In this document: positions 31,282 to 39,960 of the stretch, one piece after another | How positions within the stretch are numbered: position 1 is the stretch's first letter | Layout: each line of letters begins with the position of its first letter | NCBI RefSeq assembly: GCF_003336675.1 | Contig: NZ_QPII01000013.1 | Location: forward strand, 568-64,567 | Length of the DNA stretch: 64,000 nt | DNA from: Billgrantia montanilacus | GTDB taxonomy: Bacteria; Pseudomonadota; Gammaproteobacteria; Pseudomonadales; Halomonadaceae | Reading direction: 5' to 3' | Translations under genes and position numbers: made by a program | Notes under the pieces: model-generated | What the model saw: only the letters and a program-made list of their open reading frames with translations | Database searches by the model: none | Told to the model about the DNA's origin: nothing

Positions 31282-31706
31282 GGTGTCTCCGCTTGGGTAG
31301 ATATAGCCTGGGGTTCACGGGTCGCTATCCGCACCTGGCGAATGCCCAGCGCGCCCGCCTGGTCCAGTGCCCGCACCACGTCCGCGTGCACGGCTCGCGC
31401 GTCGGCTTCCAGTACCAGGCCGTGCTGGCGTGCCTGCTCCGCTTCGCCGGCCAGGGCATCGCTCAGCTCGGCGGCACTCAGCTCACGCTCGCCCAGCCGA
31501 TAGCGCCCCTGCTCGGTAACGACCAGCGTCACCGGCGACAGCTCCAGGTCGACGCCCGCCACGCTCTCGGGTAGCTCGAGCTCCAGCGCCTGACGCGTTT
31601 CGAAGGTAGTGGACACCATGAAGAAGATCAGCAGCAGAAAGACGACGTCTATCAGCGGAGTGAGGTTGACTTCCACCGGGTCACGGCGACGGCGCGCAAA
31701 TCTCAC
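31278..31706 (-). CDS. exbD: ExbD/TolR-family biopolymer transport protein
   Basis: A 142-aa single-span inner-membrane protein. The one transmembrane helix (IDVVFLLLIFFMVSTTF) contains the essential Asp that carries protons, preceded by NLTPLIDVV, and a periplasmic domain follows. It starts with GTG overlapping the exbB stop. In the comEC-exbB-exbD-msbA context this pair is not adjacent to tonB or to tolA, so its energy recipient is not shown by the window. Confidence 0.9.
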   Translation of the reverse strand: MRFARRRRDPVEVNLTPLIDVVFLLLIFFMVSTTFETRQALELELPESVAGVDLELSPVTLVVTEQGRYRLGERELSAAELSDALAGEAEQARQHGLVLEADARAVHADVVRALDQAGALGIRQVRIATREPQAISTQAETP

Positions 31707-32389
31707 GACCGTTTGACCTCCGGCGCGAGACGGCCATCGGCTTCGACCCGCTCGCTCTCTCCACCATCGGAAAGGCTCACGCTGCCCTGGTAGTGGGCGA
31801 TGAATTCGACCACCTGGCTGGCCTGCTCTTCCATACGTACCGTAATATCCTCGACCCGACGCTGAAAGTAGCGATGGAACATCAGCGCAGGTATTGCCAC
31901 GGTGAGGCCCGCCGCCGTGGTCACCAGGGCGCGGGAGATGCCGCCTGCCAGGTCGGCGGTACGGCTTGCCCCGTCACCGGCAACGATGACCGAAAACACC
32001 TCGATCATGCCCACCACCGTACCGAGCAGGCCAATCAGAGGAGCGATGGCGGCGATGGTCCCCAGGGGACTGAGGAAGCGCTCCATGTCATGGATCACGG
32101 CGGTAGCGGCCTCCTGCAGGCGGGCACGCACCTGCTCATGGCCCAGGCGGGCATTGCGCAAGCCGGCGGCCAGCACGCCGCCCAGCGGCGAGTGTCCCTC
32201 GAGCCAGTAGAGATTGACCTGGCCACGGGACACCAGGGAGCAGACCTCCTGGCCCAGCCCGTAGGGCGCAATGCGTTTGGCGCGCAGGGTCCACAGGCGC
32301 TCTATGATGATCACCGTTGCCAGCAGCGAACAGCCCAGCAGCGGGATCATCAACCAGCCCCCGGCGACGAGCGCATCCATCATGTTCAT
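31703..32389 (-). CDS. exbB: MotA/TolQ/ExbB proton channel family protein
   Basis: A 228-aa inner-membrane protein with three predicted helices: WLMIPLLGCSLLATVIIIE near the start, IAAIAPLIGLLGTVVGMIEVF, and ALVTTAAGLTVAIPALMFHRYF. The last contains the conserved TTAAGL/VAIP features of the ExbB family. With ExbD it forms a proton-driven motor. It is 34 bases downstream of comEC. Confidence 0.92.
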   Translation of the reverse strand: MNMMDALVAGGWLMIPLLGCSLLATVIIIERLWTLRAKRIAPYGLGQEVCSLVSRGQVNLYWLEGHSPLGGVLAAGLRNARLGHEQVRARLQEAATAVIHDMERFLSPLGTIAAIAPLIGLLGTVVGMIEVFSVIVAGDGASRTADLAGGISRALVTTAAGLTVAIPALMFHRYFQRRVEDITVRMEEQASQVVEFIAHYQGSVSLSDGGESERVEADGRLAPEVKRS

Positions 32390-32423
32390 CCAACCCCTCC
32401 TTACTCTGCCACGACGGCAGCGG

Positions 32424-34715
32424 TCAGTGGGGCGATTCTACCGCATGGCACCCACCTTCGACACCGCTGCGGCGCCAGGGCATGATGCGGGCGGACTGAA
32501 AGCGGGATTCCTCTGTCTTTCCAAGCCACAGGGTCACGGCTCCATCCAGGGCAGTGCTCCATTGGCAGCTGCCTGCTCGACGAAACCGCCGCACCACGTC
32601 ATCGTGAGGATGACCGAAAGCGTTGTGGCGTCCGGCACTGTAGATCACGTGATGGGGCGCCAGGGTCTGGACCAACTGCGGCCCGGAGCTGGTATGGCTG
32701 CCGTGATGCCCCGCCACCAGCGCAGTGACCGGGCCCGCCACATCGCGCAGGAAGGTGCGCTCCACCTCGCGACCGACATCGCCGGTGAGCAGCAACCGCT
32801 GGCGACCGAGCGTCACTTCCAGCACGCAGGAGCGGTCATTGCTGGACAGTCCCTCTGTGCCCTCGGGCGGCCAAAGCACCCGGTATGTCACCCCATCGCG
32901 CTGCCAGTGCTGCCCCCTGACACAGGGAGTGAAGGGCACGCCGATCGACTCCCTCGGCGGCGCGAGAAACTCAGCCACACGGTGCTCGTTCGCCAGCCGT
33001 GATACCCCCCCGGCATGGTCGGTATCATCATGGCTGACCATGACGCGGTCGAAGCCTTGCCCCGGCGGCCATAGCGCGGCCAGCGGGGCGTAGCCGGACG
33101 CGAAGCGGGGCCCGGCGTCATACAGCATGCGGTAGTTGGCGCTGCGCAGCTCCACAAGCTGGCCTTGGCCCACATCCTGCACACGGATCCGCAGCGTACC
33201 GGGCTCCTGACTCGGCTCCGTCAGCCCCAGCATCGCCGGCACCAGCAGCAGGCTGCCGCCGATACGCAGCGTCGCCGCCAGCCCCGGCAGCGCCCAAAGC
33301 AGGGCGATCAGCCCAAGCATGAATGCCAGTGGAACAACCATCGCGGGAGACGGCCACCATAGTGGCAGCCAGGCCACCGCGAGTTCGAGCAGAGTGATCA
33401 GCGCCAGGGCGATGCGCTCGAAGAGCCACCAGCAGAGCTGGGAGAGCGCCGGTACCGGGGTCAATAGCCAGCCCAACAGTCCCAGCGGGACGAGCAGGGA
33501 GCTGACGACCGGCACCGCCACCAGGTTGACCAGCGGAGCGGCGGGGGCCAGCCGGGCGAAAGCGAGCAGTACCGCTGCCGCCATCAGCGGTGCCAGCAAC
33601 AGCTGGGTCCGCAGCAGTGCCCACCCCCACCCCCTAGCGCCGGCGGGCCGCGCGCGTCCTTGCCAGATCAGGATCAGCAACGCCACGGCGACGAACGACA
33701 GCCATAACCCGGGGCGCCATGCCGATAGCGGGTCGACCAACACGACCAGCCCCAGGGCCAGCCACCAGGCCTGCCATGGCCCCGGCGCATGCCGGCCGCT
33801 CGCCACCCAGAGCCCGATCAGGGTCATGATCATGGCCCGCATGGCAGGCGGTTGCAGCCCCGCCAGCCAGGCGTAGCCGATGGCCACCATGCCGGCCAGC
33901 CACCAGGGCCAAACCGCCAGTCGCCAGCTCCCGGGAGCAACCAACCGCGCGAGCCCCCGCGCCATCAGCAGGACAAAGGTGGCCACGAGTCCCACATGCA
34001 GCCCCGAAATGACCATCAAGTGGGTGGTGCCACTGGCATTGAGTAGCTCCCACTCGTCCCGCGTCAGGCGCTCGCCGGCACCCAGCGTCAACGCCGCCAG
34101 CCAGCGCGTCGTCAGGGGTGGCAGCTGCTGTGCCTCGAGATGAGCGAGTGCCTGTCGCCGCGGGGACGCGCCCGCCGGCTGAAGGCGCTCGGCAGCCGGG
34201 TCGCTGCGTACGTAGCCGGTGGCCTGAATTCCCTCGCGCCATAGCCAGGCGCGGTAGTCAAACGTGCCGGGATTGGCGAAGCCGCCGGGCGGGCGCAACC
34301 GAACGGTCAGCGCCCAGCGCTCACCCGGTGACATGTCGGGGGCCTGGTAGTGGCTGAGGCGCACTCGGCGTAGCCGGTCACAGGGCAGGCTCTCCGCCGC
34401 CAGGGGCCGACAGTCGTCAACGCGCACCAGCAGCCGCGTCAGCCGGTCCTCTTCCTCGACGGTTTCGAGATGCCCCTCCACAACCAGATCGACACGCAGC
34501 AGACCCAGTGGCAGCTCAGCCCCCTTGGCCAACAAGACCTGCCCCGCCGCGAGGGCCACGATCAGGGCAAGCCCCACGCCTTTCCAGCTGCTTCTGGCCA
34601 GCAGCAGCAACAGCGCCAGACACCATAGTTCCACCAGGCCCGCAGGCGCCCACCAACCCAGACCGACACCCGCCATGGCAGCCACAGCTGCCGGTAACGC
34701 CATACCAACTCGCAT
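32424..34715 (-). CDS. comEC: DNA internalization protein ComEC/Rec2
   Basis: A 763-aa polytopic membrane protein forming the inner-membrane channel for transforming DNA. An N-terminal DUF4131-like region is followed by the competence domain (LMVISGLHVGL and many helices). A C-terminal metallo-beta-lactamase-like domain follows, with DVGQGQLVELR, VSHDDTDHAGG and VAGHHGSHTSSG. The start is placed at 34715 (MRVGMALPAAV) with AAGGG upstream; the longer frame adds 32 residues of unlikely sequence. It heads the leftward envelope operon. Confidence 0.9.
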   Translation of the reverse strand: MRVGMALPAAVAAMAGVGLGWWAPAGLVELWCLALLLLLARSSWKGVGLALIVALAAGQVLLAKGAELPLGLLRVDLVVEGHLETVEEEDRLTRLLVRVDDCRPLAAESLPCDRLRRVRLSHYQAPDMSPGERWALTVRLRPPGGFANPGTFDYRAWLWREGIQATGYVRSDPAAERLQPAGASPRRQALAHLEAQQLPPLTTRWLAALTLGAGERLTRDEWELLNASGTTHLMVISGLHVGLVATFVLLMARGLARLVAPGSWRLAVWPWWLAGMVAIGYAWLAGLQPPAMRAMIMTLIGLWVASGRHAPGPWQAWWLALGLVVLVDPLSAWRPGLWLSFVAVALLILIWQGRARPAGARGWGWALLRTQLLLAPLMAAAVLLAFARLAPAAPLVNLVAVPVVSSLLVPLGLLGWLLTPVPALSQLCWWLFERIALALITLLELAVAWLPLWWPSPAMVVPLAFMLGLIALLWALPGLAATLRIGGSLLLVPAMLGLTEPSQEPGTLRIRVQDVGQGQLVELRSANYRMLYDAGPRFASGYAPLAALWPPGQGFDRVMVSHDDTDHAGGVSRLANEHRVAEFLAPPRESIGVPFTPCVRGQHWQRDGVTYRVLWPPEGTEGLSSNDRSCVLEVTLGRQRLLLTGDVGREVERTFLRDVAGPVTALVAGHHGSHTSSGPQLVQTLAPHHVIYSAGRHNAFGHPHDDVVRRFRRAGSCQWSTALDGAVTLWLGKTEESRFQSARIMPWRRSGVEGGCHAVESPH

Positions 34716-34909
34716 TCCCTTGCCCTTATCGCCGCCCCCTGGCTGCCCCCGACCGAGCCCTATGGATGCCCCTGACCAAGCCCCCTGGATGATAGCGGCC
34801 GGCCCTGGCACATCGACGCCTGCCTACTGGCTATACCTACATACGGCATGGCGAGCCAGCACCCATCCATGGATAATAGCCGGGTCCCGAAGCAGCGAGC
34901 CAATCCGTC

Positions 34910-35449
34910 ATGCCGCGCCGATTCTTGCAGCGCTACATGCCTCACCCCGAAACGCTCCGACGCCAGCGCTCGCTGCGCTTCGTGAGCCATATCATTGCCG
35001 ACCCCGCCCTTTGGGCGCTGTCACGTCGCACCGTGGCCAATGCCTTCTCGGTGGGCCTGTTCAGTGCCATGCTTCCGATCCCCTTCCAGATGATCGTGGC
35101 GGCGTTCGGAGCCTGGCTGTTGCGCTGCAACCTGCCGCTTTCGGTGGGACTGGTATGGATCACCAACCCTCTGACCATGCCGTTGATTTTCTACGGCAAC
35201 TATCGGCTTGGCGCCTGGTTGATGAGTACCCCTGCCCGGGAGGCGCCGGCGCGCATTTCGACGCGCTGGATCGCCGAGCGCATGGCCGACATCTTGCCGG
35301 CCCTGGCGCTCGGTTCTGTGGTGTCGGCCATCGTGCTCGCCATCGTGGGTAATGTGATCATCCGGCTGGTCTGGCGCTGGCATGTCTCACGCAGCTGGAA
35401 ACAGCGCGCCTTGCGGCGCCGACAGGCAAGACGAAACAGGGAGGAGTGA
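34910..35449 (+). CDS. DUF2062 membrane protein
   Basis: A 179-aa protein with the DUF2062 core. The segment RRTVANAFSVGLFSAMLPIPFQM is followed by WITNPLTMPLIFYGNYRLGAWL and a C-terminal helix (ALALGSVVSAIVLAIVGNVIIRLVW), giving two to three membrane spans and a basic tail. Its function is unknown. It is divergent from comEC across about 190 bases and convergent with lolD. Confidence 0.88.
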   Translation: MPRRFLQRYMPHPETLRRQRSLRFVSHIIADPALWALSRRTVANAFSVGLFSAMLPIPFQMIVAAFGAWLLRCNLPLSVGLVWITNPLTMPLIFYGNYRLGAWLMSTPAREAPARISTRWIAERMADILPALALGSVVSAIVLAIVGNVIIRLVWRWHVSRSWKQRALRRRQARRNREE

Positions 35450-35469
35450 GTCCCGGCCATGGCCGGGAC
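35450..35469. terminator. Perfect palindrome between DUF2062 gene and lolD
   Basis: GTCCCGGCCATGGCCGGGAC is a perfect 20-bp palindrome that begins directly after the DUF2062 stop and lies 10 bases from the lolD stop. It lacks a T-tract, so a role as bidirectional transcript end or mRNA-end protector is inferred from position. Confidence 0.55.
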
Positions 35470-35479
35470 CAGGTCTGTA

Positions 35480-36193
35480 TCAAATGGGTATGTGCTGCTC
35501 TGTGAGGCGTCCGCCGTCGAGCTTGAGCACGCGATCCTGATGCGCAGCCATCGCCGGATCGTGGGTAACGATAACGAAGGCACAGGCTGTGGTACGGGCC
35601 AGCTCGTCCATCAGTGCCAGGATGCTGGCGGCCGTGGTCTGGTCCAGGTTGCCGGTGGGTTCGTCCATCAGCACAAGGCTGGGATCGGTGACCAACGCCC
35701 GGGCAATGGCGACCCGCTGACGCTCGCCGCCGGAGAGCTCACCCGGCTTGTGGTCGGCTCGCTCGGCGATGCCTACCCTTATCAGCAGTTCCCGGGCCCG
35801 CGACTCGGCCGCCTTCTTGCTCTGGCCACGCACGATCAACGGTAACGCGGCATTCTCCAAGGCGGTGAATTCTGCCAGCAGGTGGTGGAACTGGTAAACG
35901 AAGCCGATATGCCGATTGCGGAAGCGGCCCAGGGCCGTCTCACCCAGGTCGAGCAGTGATTCATCGGCGATGCGTACCTCTCCGCGGGTCGGGCGATCCA
36001 GGCCGCCCAGCAGGTTCAGCAGCGTCGTCTTGCCGGAACCGGAGCTGCCCACAATAGCGACCCGCTCCCCCGCCCGCACTTCCAGGGCGAGCCCCTCCAG
36101 CACGGTGACATCCTGGGGGCCTTCGCGATAGATGCGGGTCAGGTCATGGCATGCCAGCATTACCTTGCCCTTGGTGTTCGCTGACTGGCTCAT
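35480..36193 (-). CDS. lolD: Lipoprotein-releasing system ATP-binding protein
   Basis: A 237-aa ABC ATPase that powers release of lipoproteins from the inner membrane to LolA. It has Walker A GSSGSGKTTLL, signature LSGGERQRVAIARAL and Walker B LVLMDEPTGNLD. I use the ATG at 36193 because AAGGAG lies seven bases upstream; an in-frame ATG at 36226 overlaps lolC but has no such site. Confidence 0.93.
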   Translation of the reverse strand: MSQSANTKGKVMLACHDLTRIYREGPQDVTVLEGLALEVRAGERVAIVGSSGSGKTTLLNLLGGLDRPTRGEVRIADESLLDLGETALGRFRNRHIGFVYQFHHLLAEFTALENAALPLIVRGQSKKAAESRARELLIRVGIAERADHKPGELSGGERQRVAIARALVTDPSLVLMDEPTGNLDQTTAASILALMDELARTTACAFVIVTHDPAMAAHQDRVLKLDGGRLTEQHIPI

Positions 36194-36218
36194 GTCGCTC
36201 TCCTTCAGGGTGGCCGGA

Positions 36219-37460
36219 TCATTCATAGCGCAGCACCTCGGCAGGTTGGACCCGCGCGGCGCGCCAGGCCGGGTAGATCGTCGACAGGAAGGTCAGCCCA
36301 AACGCGGCGGCGATGATATCGCGCACATCGGACCAGTGCAGCCGGGACGGCAGGTCGCTGATGAAGTAGACCCCAGCGTCGAGGAACTGGATGCCCAGGG
36401 TCGACTCGACCCAACCGATCAGATCCGAGATGGTCAGCGCCAGCAGCACCCCCAGCCCGACACCCACGGCAATGCCAATGATTCCGATCGCCATGCCCTG
36501 CACCATGAAGATTCCCATGATCGAGCGCGGCGTGGCGCCGATGGTCCGCAGGATGGCGATATCGGCATGCTTGTCGGTGACCACCATCACCAGGGTAGAA
36601 ACGATATTGAAGGCCGCCACAGCGATGATCACGGTCAGCAGCAGCGCGATCATGCGCTTCTCCATCTGGATCGCCTGGAACAGGTTGCCATGGGAGAAGG
36701 TCCAGTCGGTGCCGCGATAGCCAGTACCGAGCTGATTGACGATGGCGCGGGTCTCGCTGGCAGAGGCAAAGAGATCGTCCAGCTCCAGCCGCAGCCCCCC
36801 TACCGCATCGCCCAGGCGGGCGAGCGTCTGCATGTCCTCGATATGGGCATAGGCAAGGTTGGCGTCCAGGTCGGCGCCAACGCTGAAGATGCCGCTCACC
36901 GTGAAGCGCTTGAGGCGGGGAAAGACCCCCGCCGGGGTGATCGAGGCCTCAGGTACCAGCAGCGTGACCCGGTCGCCCACCCCGACACCCAGATGGCGGG
37001 CCAGCAGGGAGCCCAGCACCACATTCCACTCGCCGGGCGCCAGGTCATTGAGGCTGCCCTGCTGCATGTGCCGGCCGATGATCGACACGCGATCCTCCCA
37101 TTCGGGATGGATGCCGTTGACCATGGCACCCTCGTTGCGGCCGGCCGATGAGAACATCCCCTGCTGTTCCACGAAGGGTGCCGCACCGATCACCCGTTCG
37201 CGCTGCATCAGCTCTTCGGCCAGGGCCTCCCATTCGACAAGGCCGGTGCGCGACTCGATCTTGGCATGGGGCACCATGCCCAGGATGCGGGTGCGCAACT
37301 CGTGGTCGAAGCCGTTCATCACCGACAGCACGAGTATCAATACCGCCACGCCGAGCATCAGGCCCAGCATGGAGGTCAACGATATGAAGGAGATGAAGTG
37401 GTTGCGGCGCTTGGCGCGTACATAGCGCAACCCGATCAACAGTGGCAAGCGGTCAAGCAT
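36219..37460 (-). CDS. lolC: Lipoprotein-releasing system permease (LolC/LolE type)
   Basis: A 413-aa permease with four transmembrane helices: one N-terminal (MLGLMLGVAVLILVLSVMNGF) and three C-terminal (ALLLTVIIAVAAFNIVSTL, GMAIGIIGIAVGVGLGVLLAL, IIAAAFGLTFLSTIYPAWRAA). A large periplasmic domain lies between them. Only one permease gene is present next to lolD, so it may work as a homodimer (LolF-like) or a second permease may lie elsewhere. AAGGAA is present upstream of the start. Confidence 0.92.
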   Translation of the reverse strand: MLDRLPLLIGLRYVRAKRRNHFISFISLTSMLGLMLGVAVLILVLSVMNGFDHELRTRILGMVPHAKIESRTGLVEWEALAEELMQRERVIGAAPFVEQQGMFSSAGRNEGAMVNGIHPEWEDRVSIIGRHMQQGSLNDLAPGEWNVVLGSLLARHLGVGVGDRVTLLVPEASITPAGVFPRLKRFTVSGIFSVGADLDANLAYAHIEDMQTLARLGDAVGGLRLELDDLFASASETRAIVNQLGTGYRGTDWTFSHGNLFQAIQMEKRMIALLLTVIIAVAAFNIVSTLVMVVTDKHADIAILRTIGATPRSIMGIFMVQGMAIGIIGIAVGVGLGVLLALTISDLIGWVESTLGIQFLDAGVYFISDLPSRLHWSDVRDIIAAAFGLTFLSTIYPAWRAARVQPAEVLRYE

Positions 37461-37628
37461 GATTGGCGTTCCTTGTCAGCGGGGGGTCATGGTACGGTTT
37501 TTTGCCGTCCACTGCACCGGGTAGGATGGCGTTTCCCCTATGCTTGCAACATTAGCCGGCTGGGCCTACATTTCGCCGACTCGGCGATAGGACGCCGGAC
37601 GACGAGACGCAACCCAGAGGCTCCCACC

Positions 37629-38672
37629 ATGGCCAACCGCCTGCTTCCCGAATGGCACCCCCAGGACGCCATACAGCTCACCTGGCCCAGCCCCACCAGC
37701 GATTGGGCTCCCTTGCTCGAGCGCATCGAGGCCACCATGGAGAGCATCGTGGTGGCCGTCGCCCGCTACCAGTCCGTAGTGATCAGCGTGCCCTCGACCG
37801 CGACGCGCCACCACCTGCAGCGCCGCTTCGCCTGCCTCGGCGTTGCGGCCGAGCGATTGCGCCTGGTCGTCGCCCAGTCCGACGACACCTGGGCACGGGA
37901 CCATGGCCCCATCGGCATCCTCCGCGATGGTGAACTCCACTTGCTGGACTTTGTCTTTACCGGCTGGGGCGGCAAGTTCGAGGCTACCCGGGACAACACC
38001 CTGACCCGGCGGCTAGCGGAGACCAGCCTCTTCGCCTGCCCGGTGGAATCACGCGAACTGGTGCTGGAAGGCGGTGCCATCGAGAGTGATGGCGAAGGCA
38101 CCCTCTTGACCACTGAGGCCTGCCTGCTCAACCCCAATCGCAACCCGCAGCTCGATCGCAACGCGGTGGAAGCCATGCTCCAGGAGGCGTTCGGGGTCGA
38201 GCGGGTGCTATGGTTGACCAGCGGCCACCTGGAAGGGGACGACACCGACAGCCATGTGGATACCCTGGCGCGCTTCTGCGACAGCGAGACCATCGCCTAC
38301 GTCAGGTGCGACGATCCGACCGACCCTCACTACGCCGCCCTCACCGCCATGGAGAATGAACTGGCTGCTTTCCGTCGTGCCGATGGCCGACCCTACCGGC
38401 TGATTCCGCTGCCATGGCCGCGACCCTGCTTCGACCCGGTGGATGGCCATCGGCTGCCAGCCACCTACGCCAATTTCGTGATCATCAACGGTGCGGTGCT
38501 GGTACCCACCTACGCCGATGCCGCCGACAGCCGGGCACTGGCGGCACTTGCCACGGCCTTTCCCGCCCATGACATCGTGCCGATCGACTGCCTCAGCGTG
38601 ATCCGCCAGCATGGCAGCCTGCACTGCCTGACCATGCAGCTCCCTCGGGGCAGCCTGGCAACACTCACCTGA
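37629..38672 (+). CDS. aguA: Agmatine deiminase
   Basis: A 347-aa guanidino-group-modifying enzyme of the peptidyl-arginine deiminase family. It converts agmatine to N-carbamoylputrescine. Visible motifs are WARDHGPIG, the EGGAIESDGEGTLLTT block, HLEGDDTDSHVDTLARF with catalytic His/Asp residues, and the C-terminal nucleophile Cys in HGSLHCLTMQ. The ATG at 37629 gives the normal length; the frame is open 120 codons upstream, but that part overlaps the lolC start antisense. The next gene supplies the following pathway step. Confidence 0.9.
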   Translation: MANRLLPEWHPQDAIQLTWPSPTSDWAPLLERIEATMESIVVAVARYQSVVISVPSTATRHHLQRRFACLGVAAERLRLVVAQSDDTWARDHGPIGILRDGELHLLDFVFTGWGGKFEATRDNTLTRRLAETSLFACPVESRELVLEGGAIESDGEGTLLTTEACLLNPNRNPQLDRNAVEAMLQEAFGVERVLWLTSGHLEGDDTDSHVDTLARFCDSETIAYVRCDDPTDPHYAALTAMENELAAFRRADGRPYRLIPLPWPRPCFDPVDGHRLPATYANFVIINGAVLVPTYADAADSRALAALATAFPAHDIVPIDCLSVIRQHGSLHCLTMQLPRGSLATLT

Positions 38673-38684
38673 GTCAAAAGGCAC

Positions 38685-38777
38685 CGGGGACAGTCCGCAG
38701 AGGGGGCCTACGCCAGGGCTGGCGTAGGTAGCTACAAGGAAGTATTTACAGCGCCCCCTCGAAGGAGTGTCGCCGGA
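38685..38777. repeat. Branched palindromic repeat, copy B
   Basis: A 93-nt imperfect palindrome between aguA and aguB with the same layout as the copy at 19015-19109. Its outer stem is CCGG-G-GACAGTCC (38685-38697) with GGAGTGTC-G-CCGG (38765-38777), one mismatch. The middle stem is GAGGGGGC (38701-38708) with GCCCCCTC (38754-38761). The first inner hairpin is CTACGCC-AGGGCT-GGCGTAG (38709-38728) and the second is TAC-AAGGAA-GTA (38734-38745). Stem sequences differ from copy A but pairing is kept, while loop and junction bases are largely conserved. Confidence 0.85.
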
Positions 38778-38814
38778 TCAGTCTCGAATACTGAACCACC
38801 AAGGAGGCATCATC

Positions 38815-39717
38815 ATGTCCCGTCAACTCAAGGTCGGCCTGGTCCAGCAGCCCGCCTGGCCCGACAAGGCGGCAAGCCTGGCAGAAAGCGAAGCCGGAGT
38901 GCGTGAACTGGCCGCGGCCGGCGCCGAACTGGTCATGCTCCAGGAGCTGCATGCCACGCACTATTTCTGCCAGTACGAAGATACGGCGCTGTTCGACCTG
39001 GCCGAGCCACTGGATGGCCCTACCGGCACTCGCCTGGCCGCACTCGCCGCCGAGCTCGATATCGTGCTGGTGGGCTCGCTGTTCGAGCGCCGGGCTCCCG
39101 GCCTCTACCACAACACGGCAGTGGTCTACGATCGCGGCCGCGGCCAGGTCGGCCACTATCGCAAGATGCACATCCCCGACGATCCCGGCTTCTACGAGAA
39201 GTTCTACTTCGCCCCGGGGGATCAAGACGACAGCCGCAAGCAGGGTTTCCAGCCCATCGACACCTCGGTGGGTCGGCTCGGCCTGCTGGTCTGCTGGGAC
39301 CAGTGGTATCCGGAAGCGGCGAGGCTGATGGCACTGGCCGGGGCGGAGCTGCTGCTCTATCCCACCGCCATCGGCTGGAGCCCGCCCGACGACGAAGCGG
39401 AGAAGGCGCGCCAGAAGGAAGCCTGGACGCTGATCCAGCGCAGCCATGCGGTGGCCAATGGCCTGCCCGTGATCGTGGCCAATCGCGTCGGCCACGAGCC
39501 GGACCAATCCGGGGTTGGTGAAGGCATCGACTTCTGGGGCGGCAGCTTCGTCGCCGGGCCACAGGGTGAGCTACTGGCCCATGCCGGCACCGAGGCCGAG
39601 CGCATGCTGGTCACGCTCGACATGAGCCGCGGCGAAGACGTGCGGCGCATATGGCCCTACCTGCGCGACCGCCGTATCGACGCCTATGGCGACCTGACGC
39701 GGCGCTATCGGGACTAA
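38815..39717 (+). CDS. aguB: N-carbamoylputrescine amidohydrolase
   Basis: A 300-aa nitrilase-superfamily enzyme that hydrolyses N-carbamoylputrescine to putrescine. The Glu-Lys-Cys triad is readable in LQELHATHYF, HYRKMHIPDDPGFYEKFYF and LLVCWDQWYPEA. AAGGAGG precedes the ATG at 38815. It works after aguA; the repeat between them may affect coupling. A degenerate copy of its last 30 codons follows the stop. Confidence 0.93.
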   Translation: MSRQLKVGLVQQPAWPDKAASLAESEAGVRELAAAGAELVMLQELHATHYFCQYEDTALFDLAEPLDGPTGTRLAALAAELDIVLVGSLFERRAPGLYHNTAVVYDRGRGQVGHYRKMHIPDDPGFYEKFYFAPGDQDDSRKQGFQPIDTSVGRLGLLVCWDQWYPEAARLMALAGAELLLYPTAIGWSPPDDEAEKARQKEAWTLIQRSHAVANGLPVIVANRVGHEPDQSGVGEGIDFWGGSFVAGPQGELLAHAGTEAERMLVTLDMSRGEDVRRIWPYLRDRRIDAYGDLTRRYRD

Positions 39718-39718
39718 C

Positions 39719-39808
39719 GACAATGCCCGGCGCATCTGGCCTCTCTTTCCCAGACGCGACCGCCGTATCGACGCCGATGGCGACCTGACGCGGCGCTATC
39801 GCGATTGA
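39719..39808 (+). pseudogene. Duplicated, degenerate 3' end of aguB
   Basis: The 90 bases after the aguB stop translate, in the +1 frame, to an ending that repeats the real C-terminus: RRIWP...RDRRIDADGDLTRRYRD then TGA, versus RRIWPYLRDRRIDAYGDLTRRYRD in AguB. The second half is nearly identical at DNA level and the first half has drifted. It is a remnant of a tandem duplication or of recombination with a divergent allele, with no start of its own. Confidence 0.85.
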
Positions 39809-39870
39809 GCGAAGCACTGCGGCTGATCCGGCGACAGCAGGGGTGCTGGCAAGGAGGCGAAGTATTAGCA

Positions 39871-39931
39871 CCTGTGGGCTCCGCCGGGCGCCTGACGGCG
39901 CCAGTCGTGATGCGGAGCATTCCTCCTACAG
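39871..39931. repeat. REP/REPIN-like palindromic element
   Basis: Nested inverted repeats: CTGTGG (39872-39877) with CCTACAG (39925-39931, one bulge), GCTCCGC (39878-39884) with GCGGAGC (39912-39918), and GGCGCC-TGAC-GGCGCC (39887-39902). The CTGTGGG and, on the other strand, CTGTAGGAG heads resemble extragenic REP sequences of Pseudomonas and relatives. It lies between the aguB remnant and the Nudix gene end. Classification rests on form only; no second copy is present in the window. Confidence 0.5.
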
Positions 39932-39960
39932 CGTTATTCTCAATTGAGGGTAGCTGTCTG

